Part shown: piece after piece, positions 16,319-26,400 of the stretch
How positions within the stretch are numbered: the first letter of the stretch is position 1
Layout: each line of letters opens with the position of its first letter
Source: Chromatiaceae bacterium
GTDB taxonomy: Bacteria > Pseudomonadota > Gammaproteobacteria > Chromatiales > Chromatiaceae
Direction of reading: 5' to 3'
NCBI GenBank assembly: GCA_024235395.1
Contig: JACKMK010000002.1
Span: forward strand, 930,001-994,000
DNA length: 64,000 nt
Position numbers and translations under genes: made by a program
The notes under the pieces: model-generated
What the model was told of the DNA's origin: nothing
The model's database searches: none
Seen by the model: the letters and a program-made list of their open reading frames with translations, nothing else

Positions 16319-18658
16319 ATGACAGAAGATCAAGCCATCACGATTGAAGTCGACGGTCAAAAGCTCGAGGCGCGTCCCGGGCAGATGCTGATCGAGGTGA
16401 CGGACGCGGCCGGTATCGGTGTACCGCGGTTCTGTTACCACAAGCACCTGTCGGTCGCGGCGAACTGCCGTATGTGCCTGGTCGAGGTCGAAAAGGCGCC
16501 CAAGCCGCTGCCGGCCTGCGCGACGCCGGTGATGGACGGCATGAAGGTGTACACGCGTTCGCCGCTGGCGCGCGAGGCGCAAAAGGGAACCATGGAGTTC
16601 CTGCTGATCAACCATCCGCTGGATTGTCCGATCTGCGACCAGGGCGGCGAGTGCGAGCTGCAGGACGTCGCGATGGGCTACGGCGCCGACGTGTCGCGCT
16701 ACAGCGAACGCAAGCGCGTGGTCAGGGACGAAAACATCGGCCCGCTGATCGCCACCGATATGACGCGCTGCATCCACTGCACTCGCTGCGTGCGGTTCGG
16801 TGGCGAGATTGCCGGCCTGCGCGAGCTTGGTGCGACCGGGCGCGGCGAACATATGCGCATCGGCGTCTATATCGAGCACAGCGTGGGTTCGGAACTCTCG
16901 GGCAACGTCATCGATCTGTGTCCGGTCGGCGCGCTGACGGCCAAGCCGTCGCGTTTCAATGCGCGCGCCTGGGAATTGACCGAACACGACGGCATCGCGG
17001 CGCACGACGGTGTTGGCAGCAACCTGCACATCCACGTCCGGCGCGACCGCGTGATGCGCGTCGTGCCGCGTGAAAACGAGTCGTTGAACCAGACCTGGAT
17101 CTCTGATCGCGACCGTTTCAGCTATCAGGGACTGTACAGTGAAGACCGGCTGTTGCGCCCGATGGTGCGCGAGAACGGCAAGCTGCGCGAAGTGGACTGG
17201 CAGCAGGCGCTGCAGGCCGCGGCCAAGGCGATCAAAGCGGTGCCCGCGGAACGGCTGGGTGCGCTGGTCTCTCCGAATGCGACGCTCGAGGAACAGTACC
17301 TGAGCGCGAAACTGATCCGCGGCCTGGGTGGCGCGAATATCGACCACCGTCTGCGCCAGAGCGACTTCCGCGGCGATCATGCGGATCCGGCGTTGCCGTG
17401 GCTGGGACAGAGCATGGCGGATATCGCCGCCAACCAGGCGACCCTGCTGGTCGGCTCCTGGCTGCGCAAGGACCAGCCGATGCTCAACCATCGCGTCCGG
17501 CAGTCGGTCCTCGACGGTGCGCAGGTGATGGCGATCAACCCGCTGGCGCATGATTTCAACTACGACCTCGACGTCGACATCGTCTGTGCGCCCTCGGGCA
17601 TGGTCAACGAGCTCGCCGGCGTCGCCGCGGCGCTCGGTGCCGACACTCTGGGTGTCGATGTGCAGCCGGACCAGGCCCACCAGGCGATCGCCGATGCGCT
17701 GAAGTCCGCCGAGCGCGGCCAGGTGTTGCTCGGCACGGGCGCGCTGATGCACCCGGATTTCTCGGTGCTGCGCGGGCTGGCGGCGAACCTTACGGCGGCC
17801 GCGGGCGTATCGCTCGGCTTCGTCGGCTTCGGCAGCAACGACTGTGGCGCCTGGATGGCCGGTGCGGTACCGCATCGCCTGCCCGGCGGCGCACCGGCAG
17901 AGGCGTCCGGAAAAAATGCACAGGCGATGCTGGCGGAGCCGCTCGACCTGTACCTGACCGTCGGCATCGAACCGGAGAGGGACGTCGCCGACCCCCAGGC
18001 GATGCTGGCGGCGATGACGTCGGCCAAGGTCGTCGCGCTGACCAGTCATCTGTCGCCGTGGCTCAAGGAGCACGCCGACGTCCTGCTGCCGATCGGTGCC
18101 TTCGCCGAGACCTCGGGCAGCCGGGTGAACGCCGAGGGTGCGGTACAGAGTTTCCGCGGTGTCGCGACGCCGCCGGGCGACGGGCGGCCCGGATGGAAGG
18201 TGCTGCGCGTGCTCGGCAACCTGACCGATGTCGACGGGTTCGATTTCGAGGATTCGGTCGCGGTGCGCGACGAGGCGACTTCGCTGTGTGCCGCGCTCGC
18301 ACCCGACAACACCTGTGGTGCCCTGCAGGGCGTGCGCAGCGAGAGCGCCGCGTCTGCCTGGGAGCGGATCGGTGGTGTGCCGATGTATTCGAGCGATGTG
18401 CTGGTGCGGCGCGCCCATGCCTTGCAGCTCACGCCCGATGCCTGGGGTGAAGGGCTGCGCATGAACGCCACCGCCGCGCAGGGTCTGGGTCTCGACGGTG
18501 GCGCCGCGGTCAGGGTATCGCAGGACGGCATGAACGCCGAGTTCGCCGTGCGCATCGACGAAGCGGTGCCGGACGGGTGTATCTGGTTGCCGAGCGCGGT
18601 CCCGGGTGCGGAGGCGTTGGGCACCGGTTTTGGTCCCGTCACGGTGGAGAAGGTCTGA
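16319..18658 (+). CDS. nuoG: NADH-quinone oxidoreductase subunit G (75 kDa)
   Basis: Electron-conducting subunit of the peripheral arm. 779 residues. The N-terminal ferredoxin domain holds N1b with Cys39, Cys50, Cys53 and Cys67. Next comes the His-Cys N5 site (HPLDCPICDQGGEC) and the N4 motif CIHCTRCVRF. From about residue 220 a molybdopterin-oxidoreductase-like domain without cofactor follows, more variable in sequence. Neighbours nuoF and nuoH fit the standard order. Confidence 0.96.
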   Translation: MTEDQAITIEVDGQKLEARPGQMLIEVTDAAGIGVPRFCYHKHLSVAANCRMCLVEVEKAPKPLPACATPVMDGMKVYTRSPLAREAQKGTMEFLLINHPLDCPICDQGGECELQDVAMGYGADVSRYSERKRVVRDENIGPLIATDMTRCIHCTRCVRFGGEIAGLRELGATGRGEHMRIGVYIEHSVGSELSGNVIDLCPVGALTAKPSRFNARAWELTEHDGIAAHDGVGSNLHIHVRRDRVMRVVPRENESLNQTWISDRDRFSYQGLYSEDRLLRPMVRENGKLREVDWQQALQAAAKAIKAVPAERLGALVSPNATLEEQYLSAKLIRGLGGANIDHRLRQSDFRGDHADPALPWLGQSMADIAANQATLLVGSWLRKDQPMLNHRVRQSVLDGAQVMAINPLAHDFNYDLDVDIVCAPSGMVNELAGVAAALGADTLGVDVQPDQAHQAIADALKSAERGQVLLGTGALMHPDFSVLRGLAANLTAAAGVSLGFVGFGSNDCGAWMAGAVPHRLPGGAPAEASGKNAQAMLAEPLDLYLTVGIEPERDVADPQAMLAAMTSAKVVALTSHLSPWLKEHADVLLPIGAFAETSGSRVNAEGAVQSFRGVATPPGDGRPGWKVLRVLGNLTDVDGFDFEDSVAVRDEATSLCAALAPDNTCGALQGVRSESAASAWERIGGVPMYSSDVLVRRAHALQLTPDAWGEGLRMNATAAQGLGLDGGAAVRVSQDGMNAEFAVRIDEAVPDGCIWLPSAVPGAEALGTGFGPVTVEKV

Positions 18659-18661
18659 CAG

Positions 18662-19717
18662 ATGGAAACCGTGCTAGAGCTGTGGACTGCACTGCCGGTC
18701 GTGATCCAGATCGTGATCAAGATCGTCGCGATCATGTTGCCGCTGATGATCCTAGTGGCCTACTACACCTACGCCGAGCGCAAGATCATCGGTTACATGC
18801 AGGTGCGCATGGGGCCGAACCGGGTCGGTTTCTTCGGCATGCGTCTCTGGGGCCTCGGCCAGCCGATCGCGGATGCGGTCAAGCTGATGTTCAAGGAGAT
18901 CGTGATCCCGTCCGGGGCGAACAAGCTGCTGTTCCTGATCGCACCGATGCTGTCGATAGGCCCGGCATTGGCCGCCTGGGCGGTGTTTCCGTTCGATGCC
19001 GGGATCGTGCTGGCCGACGTCAACGCGGGCCTGCTGTATATCCTCGCGATGACCTCGCTCGGCGTCTACGGCGTGATCATCGCCGGTTGGGCGTCGAACT
19101 CGAAATATGCGTTTCTCGGATCGATTCGCTCCGCGGCGCAGATTGTGTCCTACGAGATCGCGATGGGTTTTGCGCTGGTCGGCGTGCTGGTGGCCGCGGG
19201 CAGCCTGAATCTCGGCGAGATCGTCGCCGCCCAGCAGGGTGGCCTGCTGCACTGGTTCTGGTTGCCGCTGCTGCCGCTGTTCCTGGTCTACTTCATCTCC
19301 GGTGTGGCCGAGACCAACCGTGCGCCGTTCGACGTCGCCGAAGGCGAATCGGAGATCGTCGCGGGTTTCCACGTCGAGTATTCGGGCATGGCGTTCGCGG
19401 TGTTCTTCCTCGCCGAATACGCGAACATGATCCTGATCTCGGGACTGAGCGCGTTGCTGTTCCTCGGCGGCTGGATGTCGCCGCTGCCGGACAGCCTCTC
19501 CGAAGGGGTGTTCCTGCTCGACGATGGCTTCCACTGGCTGCTGTTGAAGACCTTCCTGTTCATGTTCCTGTTCCTGTGGTTCCGGGCGACCTTCCCGCGC
19601 TACCGCTACGACCAGATCATGCGCCTCGGATGGAAGGTGTTCATTCCGATAACGATCGTCTGGATCGTGGTGGTCGCGGTCATGAAAGTGACCCGGATGC
19701 CGTGGTGGTTCAACTGA
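18662..19717 (+). CDS. nuoH: NADH-quinone oxidoreductase subunit H
   Basis: Membrane subunit lining the quinone tunnel. 351 residues, about 8 helices. Family motifs include YAERKIIGYMQVRMGPNRVG near residue 40, GVYGVIIAGWASNSKY, SAAQIVSYEIAMG and ETNRAPFDVAEGESEIVAGF with its acidic loop. It sits 3 bases after nuoG. Confidence 0.97.
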   Translation: METVLELWTALPVVIQIVIKIVAIMLPLMILVAYYTYAERKIIGYMQVRMGPNRVGFFGMRLWGLGQPIADAVKLMFKEIVIPSGANKLLFLIAPMLSIGPALAAWAVFPFDAGIVLADVNAGLLYILAMTSLGVYGVIIAGWASNSKYAFLGSIRSAAQIVSYEIAMGFALVGVLVAAGSLNLGEIVAAQQGGLLHWFWLPLLPLFLVYFISGVAETNRAPFDVAEGESEIVAGFHVEYSGMAFAVFFLAEYANMILISGLSALLFLGGWMSPLPDSLSEGVFLLDDGFHWLLLKTFLFMFLFLWFRATFPRYRYDQIMRLGWKVFIPITIVWIVVVAVMKVTRMPWWFN

Positions 19718-19727
19718 GGTCGAAACG

Positions 19728-20216
19728 ATGAAGGCGATCACCAACTACATCCGCAGCCTGTTTCTGTTCGAGCTCCTGAAGGGCCTGAGCGTCACCGGCA
19801 GCTATTTCTTCGGGCGCAAGTTCACCCTGCAGTACCCGGAGCAGAAGGCCCCCGTATCGCCACGTTTTCGCGGTCTGCACGCGCTGCGGCGCTACCCGAA
19901 CGGCGAGGAGCGCTGCATTGCCTGCAAGCTCTGTGAGGCGGTTTGTCCGGCGCTGGCGATCACGATCGAGGCCGAGCCCCGCGAGGACGGATCGAGACGC
20001 ACCACGCGCTACGACATCGACCTGTTCAAATGCATCTATTGCGGGTTCTGTGAAGAGTCGTGTCCCGTCGATTCGATCGTCGAGACGCGTATCTACGAGT
20101 ACCACTTCGAAAACCGCGGCGAGCAGATAATGACCAAGCAGCGGCTGCTCGAGATCGGCGACAAGTACGAACAGCAGTTGGCAGCCGACCGGGCTGCACA
20201 GGCGCGAGTGCGCTGA
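19728..20216 (+). CDS. nuoI: NADH-quinone oxidoreductase subunit I
   Basis: Two-cluster ferredoxin subunit (N6a, N6b). 162 residues. The two CxxCxxCxxxC sets are Cys63/66/69/73 (CIACKLCEAVC) and Cys102/105/108/112 (CIYCGFCEESC). An amphipathic N-terminal helix (residues 1-25) sits on the membrane arm in this family. Confidence 0.97.
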   Translation: MKAITNYIRSLFLFELLKGLSVTGSYFFGRKFTLQYPEQKAPVSPRFRGLHALRRYPNGEERCIACKLCEAVCPALAITIEAEPREDGSRRTTRYDIDLFKCIYCGFCEESCPVDSIVETRIYEYHFENRGEQIMTKQRLLEIGDKYEQQLAADRAAQARVR

Positions 20217-20233
20217 CGCGGAGACATACCGGT

Positions 20234-20839
20234 ATGGGTTTCGAGAAGTTTCTGTTTTATGTGTTCGCGGCGATCCTGGTGTTCGCCGCGGTAATGGTGA
20301 TCACGCGTCGCAACCCCGTGCATTCGGCGTTGTTCCTCGTGTTGGCGTTTTTCAACAGCGCCGGCCTGTGGATGCTGGCCGACGCGGAGTTCCTCGCGAT
20401 CGCGCTGGTGCTGGTCTACGTCGGCGCGGTGATGGTGTTGTTCCTGTTCGTCGTGATGATGCTGGATATCAACCTCGCCGAACTGCGCGCCGGTTTCGTG
20501 CGTAACCTACCGGTCGCCGTGCTGGTCGCGGTGCTGATGGTCGTCGAGCTGATCATGGTGGTCGGGCCGCAACGCTTTGGTCTCGATGCAGTCGCTGCGC
20601 CGGCCGCGCATCCCGCGGAATACAGCAACACCGAGGAACTCGGTATCGCGTTGTTCACCGAGTATCTGTATGCGTTCGAGATCGCCGCGGTGATCCTGCT
20701 GGTCGGCATCGTTGCGGCCATCGGGTTGACCATGCGCAAGAGGCCCGAGACCAAGTACCAGGAGCCGTCGCGGCAGGTCGCGGTCAAGGCGAAGGACCGC
20801 TTGCGCATTGTGAAAATGGACGCCGAGGAGAAGGCCTGA
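20234..20839 (+). CDS. nuoJ: NADH-quinone oxidoreductase subunit J
   Basis: Membrane subunit with five predicted helices. ATG 20234 (MGFEKFLFYVFAAIL) gives 201 residues; the frame is open upstream into nuoI but the sequence there is not NuoJ-like. Recognisable core: RRNPVHSALFLVLAFFNSAGLWMLADAEFLA, then ALVLVYVGAVMVLFLFVVMML, the helix with the conserved pi-bulge Tyr. The stop shares a base with the nuoK ATG. Confidence 0.95.
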   Translation: MGFEKFLFYVFAAILVFAAVMVITRRNPVHSALFLVLAFFNSAGLWMLADAEFLAIALVLVYVGAVMVLFLFVVMMLDINLAELRAGFVRNLPVAVLVAVLMVVELIMVVGPQRFGLDAVAAPAAHPAEYSNTEELGIALFTEYLYAFEIAAVILLVGIVAAIGLTMRKRPETKYQEPSRQVAVKAKDRLRIVKMDAEEKA

Positions 20840-21144
20840 TGATCGCACTGTCGGATTACCTGGTGGTCGGCGCGATCCTGTTCTCGTTGAGCGTGGCCGG
20901 CATCTTCCTGAACCGCAAGAACGTGATACTGCTGCTGATGTGCATCGAGCTGATGCTGTTGGCGGTCAACATTAACTTCATCGGTTTTTCGCACTTCCTC
21001 GGCGATACGGCCGGGCAGGTGTTCGTGTTTTTCATTCTGACCGTGGCGGCCGCCGAGGCCGCGATCGGCCTGGCGATCCTGGTGGTGTTGTTCCGTAGCC
21101 GGCACACCATCAATGTCGCCGATCTGGATACCTTGAAGGGCTAG
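20839..21144 (+). CDS. nuoK: NADH-quinone oxidoreductase subunit K
   Basis: Small antiporter-like (MrpC-related) subunit. 101 residues, three helices. The conserved membrane glutamates are in CIELMLLAVN and the AAAEAAIGLAILV segment. Translation is coupled to nuoJ by a TGATG overlap. Confidence 0.96.
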   Translation: MIALSDYLVVGAILFSLSVAGIFLNRKNVILLLMCIELMLLAVNINFIGFSHFLGDTAGQVFVFFILTVAAAEAAIGLAILVVLFRSRHTINVADLDTLKG

Positions 21145-21146
21145 AG

Positions 21147-23159
21147 ATGGAAGCGATCTTACTGACCATCGTTCTGGCGCCGCTGGCTGGTGCCATCGTC
21201 GCCGGCCTGCTGCGCAACCAGGTCGGTCGCGCGGGGGCGCATTGGGTCACCATCCTGGGCGTCGCCACCTCGTGCGCCCTGTCGCTGTACGTGCTCTGGC
21301 AGTTCGCGTTCAACGCGGCACCGGTCTACAACGAGACGGTTTATACCTGGATGGTCAGCGACGGTCTGCGCATGGAGATCGGTTTCCTGATCGACGGGCT
21401 CACCGCGATGATGATGGCGGTCGTGACCTTTGTGTCGCTGATGGTGCATATCTACACCATCGGCTACATGGCCCACGAGGACGGCTATCAGCGCTTCTTC
21501 AGCTATATCGCACTGTTCACCTTCTCGATGCTGATGCTGGTGATGGCGAACAACTTCCTGCAGTTGTTCTTCGGCTGGGAGGCGGTCGGCCTGGTGTCCT
21601 ACCTGCTGATCGGCTTCTATTTCAAACGAGAGACCGCGATCTTCGCGAACATGAAGGCCTTCCTGGTCAACCGGGTAGGCGATTTCGGTTTCATTCTGGG
21701 TATCGCCGCAGTCGCGATGTATTTCGGCAGCCTCGATTACCGCGAGGTGTTCGACAAGGCGCCGCAGTTTGCCAATGCATCGATCAGTATCGTCGGAGAC
21801 AGCAGTTGGTCGCTGATGACGGTGATCTGCATCCTGCTGTTCATCGGCGCGATGGGCAAGTCGGCGCAGGTGCCGCTGCACGTGTGGCTCCCGGATTCGA
21901 TGGAAGGTCCGACGCCGATCTCCGCGCTGATCCATGCCGCGACGATGGTCACCGCCGGTATCTTCATGGTCGCGCGCATGTCGCCGCTGTACGAGCTGTC
22001 CGAAACGGCGTTGACGTTCGTGCTGGTGATCGGTGCCACGACGGCGTTTTTCATGGGCCTGATCGGTATCGTGCAGAACGACATCAAGCGCGTGGTCGCC
22101 TATTCGACGCTTTCGCAGCTGGGCTACATGATCGCGGCGCTCGGCGCCTCGGCGTACGCCGCTGGCCTGTTCCACCTGATGACGCATGCGTTCTTCAAGG
22201 CGCTGCTCTTCCTGGCCGCCGGCTCCGTGATCATCGGCATGCACCACGACCAGGACATCCGCAACATGGGTGGTGTGCGCAAGTACATGCCGATCACCCA
22301 CTGGACCGCGCTGCTCGGCTCGCTGGCGCTGATCGGGTTTCCCGGCTTTTCGGGCTTCTTCTCGAAAGACGCGATCATCGCGGCGGTGCATCATTCTCAG
22401 ATCGCCGGCGCCGGCTATGCGCACCTGCTGCTGACCGCGGGCGTGTTCGTGACGGCCCTGTATAGCTTCCGGATGTATTTCCTGGTGTTCCATGGCGAGG
22501 GCCCCCGTCACTTCCAATCGCACCACGATGGGCACGACGAGCACGGTGGCGCCGAGGCCCAGGAGCATCACGAAGAACTGGAAGAGCCGACACCGCACGA
22601 GTCGCCGTGGGTGGTCACGGTGCCGCTGATCCTGTTGGCGATCCCGTCGGTCGTGATCGGTTGGCTGACCGTTGGTCCGATGCTGTTCGGCGACTACTTC
22701 GACGGCGTGCTGACGGTCGCGGCGGTGCACGACACCCTGGGCCAGATCGATTTCCACGGCTCGGCCGGATTCGTGCTGCACGGCATGATGGAACTGCCGT
22801 TCTGGCTGGCGATGGCCGGGCTGGTCACGGCATGGTTCATCTATACGCGTCGGCCGGCGATCGCACGCGACCTGGCGATCCGCTTCGACTGGGCGCACTT
22901 CGTGCTCGATCGCAAGTACGGTTTCGATGAATTCAACCAGGCGGTGTTCGCCGGTGGCAGCAAGCTGATCGGCAAGTTCCTGTGGCTGGTCGGCGATCGG
23001 GCCATGATCGACGGCCTGGCCGTGAATGGCTCGGCGCATTCGGTCGGCAGGGTCGCGGCGGTCGTGCGCCACCTGCAGAGCGGCATGCTGTATCACTACG
23101 CGATGGCGATCATCGTCGGCCTGTTGTTGTTGCTCGGCTGGTTTGTGTTGCGCGGCTGA
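21147..23159 (+). CDS. nuoL: NADH-quinone oxidoreductase subunit L
   Basis: Distal proton-pumping antiporter-like subunit with the long lateral helix at its C-terminus. 670 residues, about 16 helices. Motifs: MAHEDGYQRFFSYIALFTFSMLMLV, the Glu of FFGWEAVGLVSYLLIG, GKSAQVPLHVWLPDSMEGPTPISALIHAATMV and the Lys of FSGFFSKD. A His/Glu-rich hydrophilic loop (about residues 450-485) precedes the last helices. Confidence 0.96.
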   Translation: MEAILLTIVLAPLAGAIVAGLLRNQVGRAGAHWVTILGVATSCALSLYVLWQFAFNAAPVYNETVYTWMVSDGLRMEIGFLIDGLTAMMMAVVTFVSLMVHIYTIGYMAHEDGYQRFFSYIALFTFSMLMLVMANNFLQLFFGWEAVGLVSYLLIGFYFKRETAIFANMKAFLVNRVGDFGFILGIAAVAMYFGSLDYREVFDKAPQFANASISIVGDSSWSLMTVICILLFIGAMGKSAQVPLHVWLPDSMEGPTPISALIHAATMVTAGIFMVARMSPLYELSETALTFVLVIGATTAFFMGLIGIVQNDIKRVVAYSTLSQLGYMIAALGASAYAAGLFHLMTHAFFKALLFLAAGSVIIGMHHDQDIRNMGGVRKYMPITHWTALLGSLALIGFPGFSGFFSKDAIIAAVHHSQIAGAGYAHLLLTAGVFVTALYSFRMYFLVFHGEGPRHFQSHHDGHDEHGGAEAQEHHEELEEPTPHESPWVVTVPLILLAIPSVVIGWLTVGPMLFGDYFDGVLTVAAVHDTLGQIDFHGSAGFVLHGMMELPFWLAMAGLVTAWFIYTRRPAIARDLAIRFDWAHFVLDRKYGFDEFNQAVFAGGSKLIGKFLWLVGDRAMIDGLAVNGSAHSVGRVAAVVRHLQSGMLYHYAMAIIVGLLLLLGWFVLRG

Positions 23160-23209
23160 CAGGCGGAGAGCCGAAGGCGCCTGGTAATGGAACGAGAGAC
23201 GAAAGAATC

Positions 23210-24724
23210 ATGACTGCAGATTGGCCGATACTCAGCGCAACGATCTGGTTGCCGATCCTCGGTGGGGCGATCGTGCTCGGCAGCGGTGATCGTGCGCCCA
23301 ACGTATCGCGGTGGCTGGCGCTGATCTTCGCGTTGCTGACGTTCCTGGTCAGCATCCCGCTGTTCACCGGTTTCGATGCCTCGACCGCGCAGATGCAGTT
23401 CGTCGAGCGGTCCGAGTGGGTCCCGGCCTTCAATACCTATTACTATCTCGGCGTCGACGGCATATCGATGCCGCTGATCCTGCTGACCACCTTCATCACC
23501 GTGCTGGTGATCATTGCCGGTTGGGAGGTGATCCAGTACAAGCCCTCCCAGTACATGGCGGCGTTCCTGATCATGGAGGGCGTGATGGTCGGGGTGTTCG
23601 CCTCGCTCGACGCGATGCTGTTCTACGTGTTCTGGGAGGCCATGCTGATCCCGATGTTCATCATCATCGGCGTCTGGGGCGGGCCGAACCGGGTCTACGC
23701 AACGATCAAGTTCTTCCTGTACACCTTCCTCGGCTCGGTGTTCATGCTGGTCGCATTGATCTACATGTACTTCAAGTCCGGGTCGATGGAGATCCTGGCG
23801 TTTCACTCGCTGAAGCTGGGCCTGACCGAGCAGGTGCTGATCTTCGTCGCCTTCCTGCTCGCGTTTGCCGTCAAGGTGCCGATGTGGCCGGTGCATACCT
23901 GGCTGCCGGATGCGCACGTCGAGGCCCCGACCGGCGGCTCGGTGATCCTGGCGGCGATCATGCTGAAGATCGGCGGTTACGGTTTCCTGCGCTTCAGCCT
24001 GCCGATCACGCCGGACGCAAGCAACGAACTCGACTGGCTGATCATCGCGATGTCGTTGATCGCCGTGGTCTATATCGGCTTCGTCGCGCTGGTTCAGCAG
24101 GACATGAAGAAGCTGATCGCGTACTCGTCGATCGCGCACATGGGTTTTGTGACCCTGGGTTTCTTCATTGCATTCACGATCATGGCGCGCAGCGAGGCCA
24201 GCGGTGGCATCGCGCTGGGCATGCAGGGCGGCATGGTGCAGATGGTCTCGCACGGATTCATCTCGGCGGCGCTGTTCCTGTGTGTCGGGGTCCTGTATGA
24301 CCGCCTGCACAGCCGCCAGATCGACGACTACGGCGGTGTGGTCAACGTGATGCCCTGGTTCGCGGCATTCATGGTGTTCTTCGCGATGGCGAACGCCGGT
24401 CTCCCGGGTACCTCCGGTTTCGTCGGCGAGTTCATGGTGATCCTCGCGAGTTTCCGCGCGGACTTCTGGTTTGCGTTCCTTGCCGCGACGACCCTGATCA
24501 TCGGCGCGGCCTATACGCTGTGGATGGTGAAGCGCGTCGTCTACGGCGAGATCGGTTCCGCGAAGGTGGCCGCCCTGCAGGACATCAACAAGCGTGAAGC
24601 GGTCGTGCTGACCTCGCTGGCGGTGGCCGTGCTCGTGCTGGGCATCTGGCCGGCGCCGCTGATCGAGGTGATGGATGTCTCCATCGAGAACCTGGTGAAA
24701 CACATCGCCGTGACGAAACTTTGA
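23210..24724 (+). CDS. nuoM: NADH-quinone oxidoreductase subunit M
   Basis: Proton-pumping antiporter-like membrane subunit. ATG 23210 (MTADWPILSATIWLPILGGA) with GAGAG upstream gives 504 residues and about 14 helices; upstream open frame overlaps nuoL and is discounted. Motifs: FYVFWEAMLIPMFIIIG with the key Glu, AFAVKVPMWPVHTWLPDAHVEAPTGGSVILA, and KKLIAYSSIAHMGF. Confidence 0.96.
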   Translation: MTADWPILSATIWLPILGGAIVLGSGDRAPNVSRWLALIFALLTFLVSIPLFTGFDASTAQMQFVERSEWVPAFNTYYYLGVDGISMPLILLTTFITVLVIIAGWEVIQYKPSQYMAAFLIMEGVMVGVFASLDAMLFYVFWEAMLIPMFIIIGVWGGPNRVYATIKFFLYTFLGSVFMLVALIYMYFKSGSMEILAFHSLKLGLTEQVLIFVAFLLAFAVKVPMWPVHTWLPDAHVEAPTGGSVILAAIMLKIGGYGFLRFSLPITPDASNELDWLIIAMSLIAVVYIGFVALVQQDMKKLIAYSSIAHMGFVTLGFFIAFTIMARSEASGGIALGMQGGMVQMVSHGFISAALFLCVGVLYDRLHSRQIDDYGGVVNVMPWFAAFMVFFAMANAGLPGTSGFVGEFMVILASFRADFWFAFLAATTLIIGAAYTLWMVKRVVYGEIGSAKVAALQDINKREAVVLTSLAVAVLVLGIWPAPLIEVMDVSIENLVKHIAVTKL

Positions 24725-24752
24725 GCCGCCTCCGGATACATCGGTAACCCGC

Positions 24753-26192
24753 ATGGAATACAACCTCGTTACATTGCAGCCCGTATTGCCGGAGATCTTT
24801 CTGCTGACGGCGGCGTGCGTGATCCTCGTTGTGGATCTGTTTCTCAGCGATCGCACGCGCCTGCTGACCTACGGCCTGTCGTTGGCCGCACTGATCGGCG
24901 GCATCGCGCTGACCCAGTATGCGGCCGGTCCGGAGCGGCAGGTGATCCTGGACGGCAGTTTCGTGCGCGACCCGATGGCGGACGTGCTGAAGACCGGCCT
25001 GTTGCTGGTCACGCTGTTCGCGTTCGTCTATGCCAAGGACTATCTGCGCGCGCTGGGTATCCTGCGTGGCGAGTATTTCGTGCTCGGCCTGTTCGCGGTG
25101 CTCGGGATGATGGTGATGATCTCCGCGAACAGCTTCCTGGTTGTCTACCTCGGTCTCGAACTGTTGGCGCTCTGCCTGTACGCACTGGTCGCGTTTCACC
25201 GCGATTCGAAAAAGGGTGCCGAGGCCGCGATGAAGTACTTCGTGCTGGGCGCGCTGGCCTCCGGGATGCTGTTGTACGGGATTTCGATGGTCTACGGTGC
25301 GACCGGCCAGATCGTGTTCCCTGACGTCGCGGCGGCGATCGCCGCCGGCACGGCCGACCAGACGGTGCTGGTGTTCGGCCTGGTGTTCATCGTGATCGGC
25401 GTCTCGTTCAAGTTCGGCGCCGTGCCTTTCCATATGTGGGTACCGGATGTCTATCACGGCGCACCGACTGCGGTGACCCTGTTCCTCGGCAGCGCGCCGA
25501 AGATTGCCGCGTTCGCGCTCGCAATGCGCCTGTTGGTCGACGGTATGGGAGGGCTGCTTGTCCAGTGGCAGGACATGCTGACGATCCTCGCGGTGCTCTC
25601 GCTGGCGCTTGGCAACCTGGTCGCGGTCGCCCAGACCAACCTGAAGCGCATGCTCGCGTACTCGACGATCTCGCATGTCGGCTTCATTTTCCTGGGCCTG
25701 CTGGCCGGTACCGACAAGGGCTTTTCGGCGGCGATGTTCTACGCGATCGTCTACGCGCTGACCGCTGCAGGTGGCTTCGGCGTGGTGACGATGTTGAGCC
25801 GCAACGGGTTCGATGCCGAGAACATCCATGACCTGAAAGGGCTCAACGAACGCAGCCCCTGGCTCGCGTTCATGATGATGCTGATCCTGTTCTCGATGGC
25901 CGGCGTACCGCCGACGGTCGGTTTCTTCGCGAAGCTGTTCGTGCTGGACGCCGTGATCAGCATCGACATGGTCTGGCTGGCCGCGGTTGCGGTGTTCTTC
26001 TCGATCATCGGGGCCTTCTATTACATCCGCGCGGTCAAGGTGATGTACTTCGACAAGCCGATCGACAACACACCGCTGGTCTCGTCGATGGACACCCAGG
26101 TGATGGTGTCGGTGAACGGCCTCGCGATGCTGGCGTTTGGCCTGTTCCCGGCGGCGTTGATGAACGCCTGCCGGGCCGCCTTCGGCGCCTGA
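24753..26192 (+). CDS. nuoN: NADH-quinone oxidoreductase subunit N
   Basis: Third antiporter-like proton-pumping subunit and last gene of the operon. 479 residues, about 14 helices. Motifs: VVYLGLELLALCLYALVAF with the essential Glu, VSFKFGAVPFHMWVPDVYHGAPT and LKRMLAYSTISHVGF. No terminator is evident between its stop and the tRNA-fMet promoter 40 bases on, so nuo transcripts probably end at the terminator past the tRNA. Confidence 0.96.
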   Translation: MEYNLVTLQPVLPEIFLLTAACVILVVDLFLSDRTRLLTYGLSLAALIGGIALTQYAAGPERQVILDGSFVRDPMADVLKTGLLLVTLFAFVYAKDYLRALGILRGEYFVLGLFAVLGMMVMISANSFLVVYLGLELLALCLYALVAFHRDSKKGAEAAMKYFVLGALASGMLLYGISMVYGATGQIVFPDVAAAIAAGTADQTVLVFGLVFIVIGVSFKFGAVPFHMWVPDVYHGAPTAVTLFLGSAPKIAAFALAMRLLVDGMGGLLVQWQDMLTILAVLSLALGNLVAVAQTNLKRMLAYSTISHVGFIFLGLLAGTDKGFSAAMFYAIVYALTAAGGFGVVTMLSRNGFDAENIHDLKGLNERSPWLAFMMMLILFSMAGVPPTVGFFAKLFVLDAVISIDMVWLAAVAVFFSIIGAFYYIRAVKVMYFDKPIDNTPLVSSMDTQVMVSVNGLAMLAFGLFPAALMNACRAAFGA

Positions 26193-26231
26193 AAAGTCGG
26201 GGTGTACTGAACAAAAACGCCCTTTCTGCTG

Positions 26232-26260
26232 TTGTTTGCGAACGGCCGATTATGTAAAAT
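26232..26260 (+). promoter_or_regulatory. Promoter of the tRNA-fMet gene
   Basis: TTGTTT (26232-26237), a 17-base spacer and TAAAAT (26255-26260) lie 12 bases before the tRNA 5' end. The AT-rich -10 stands out from its GC-rich surroundings. Confidence 0.65.
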
Positions 26261-26272
26261 TCGAACACCAGA

Positions 26273-26349
<77 letters not shown>

Positions 26350-26364
26350 AATTCGCGATACAGA

Positions 26365-26400
26365 TCAACGGCCTGGAACGATGCTTCCCGGCCGTTTTTC
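26365..26400 (+). terminator. Rho-independent terminator after tRNA-fMet
   Basis: Inverted repeat AACGGCC (26367-26373) / GGCCGTT (26390-26396) is followed by a T-rich stretch (TTTTTC). It closes the tRNA and probably the nuo transcript. Confidence 0.8.

Noticed and set aside
15143..18418. A 1091-codon open frame antisense to nuoF-nuoG
   Set aside because: Same GC-driven antisense effect; the composition is unlike a real protein and it spans two well-defined genes.
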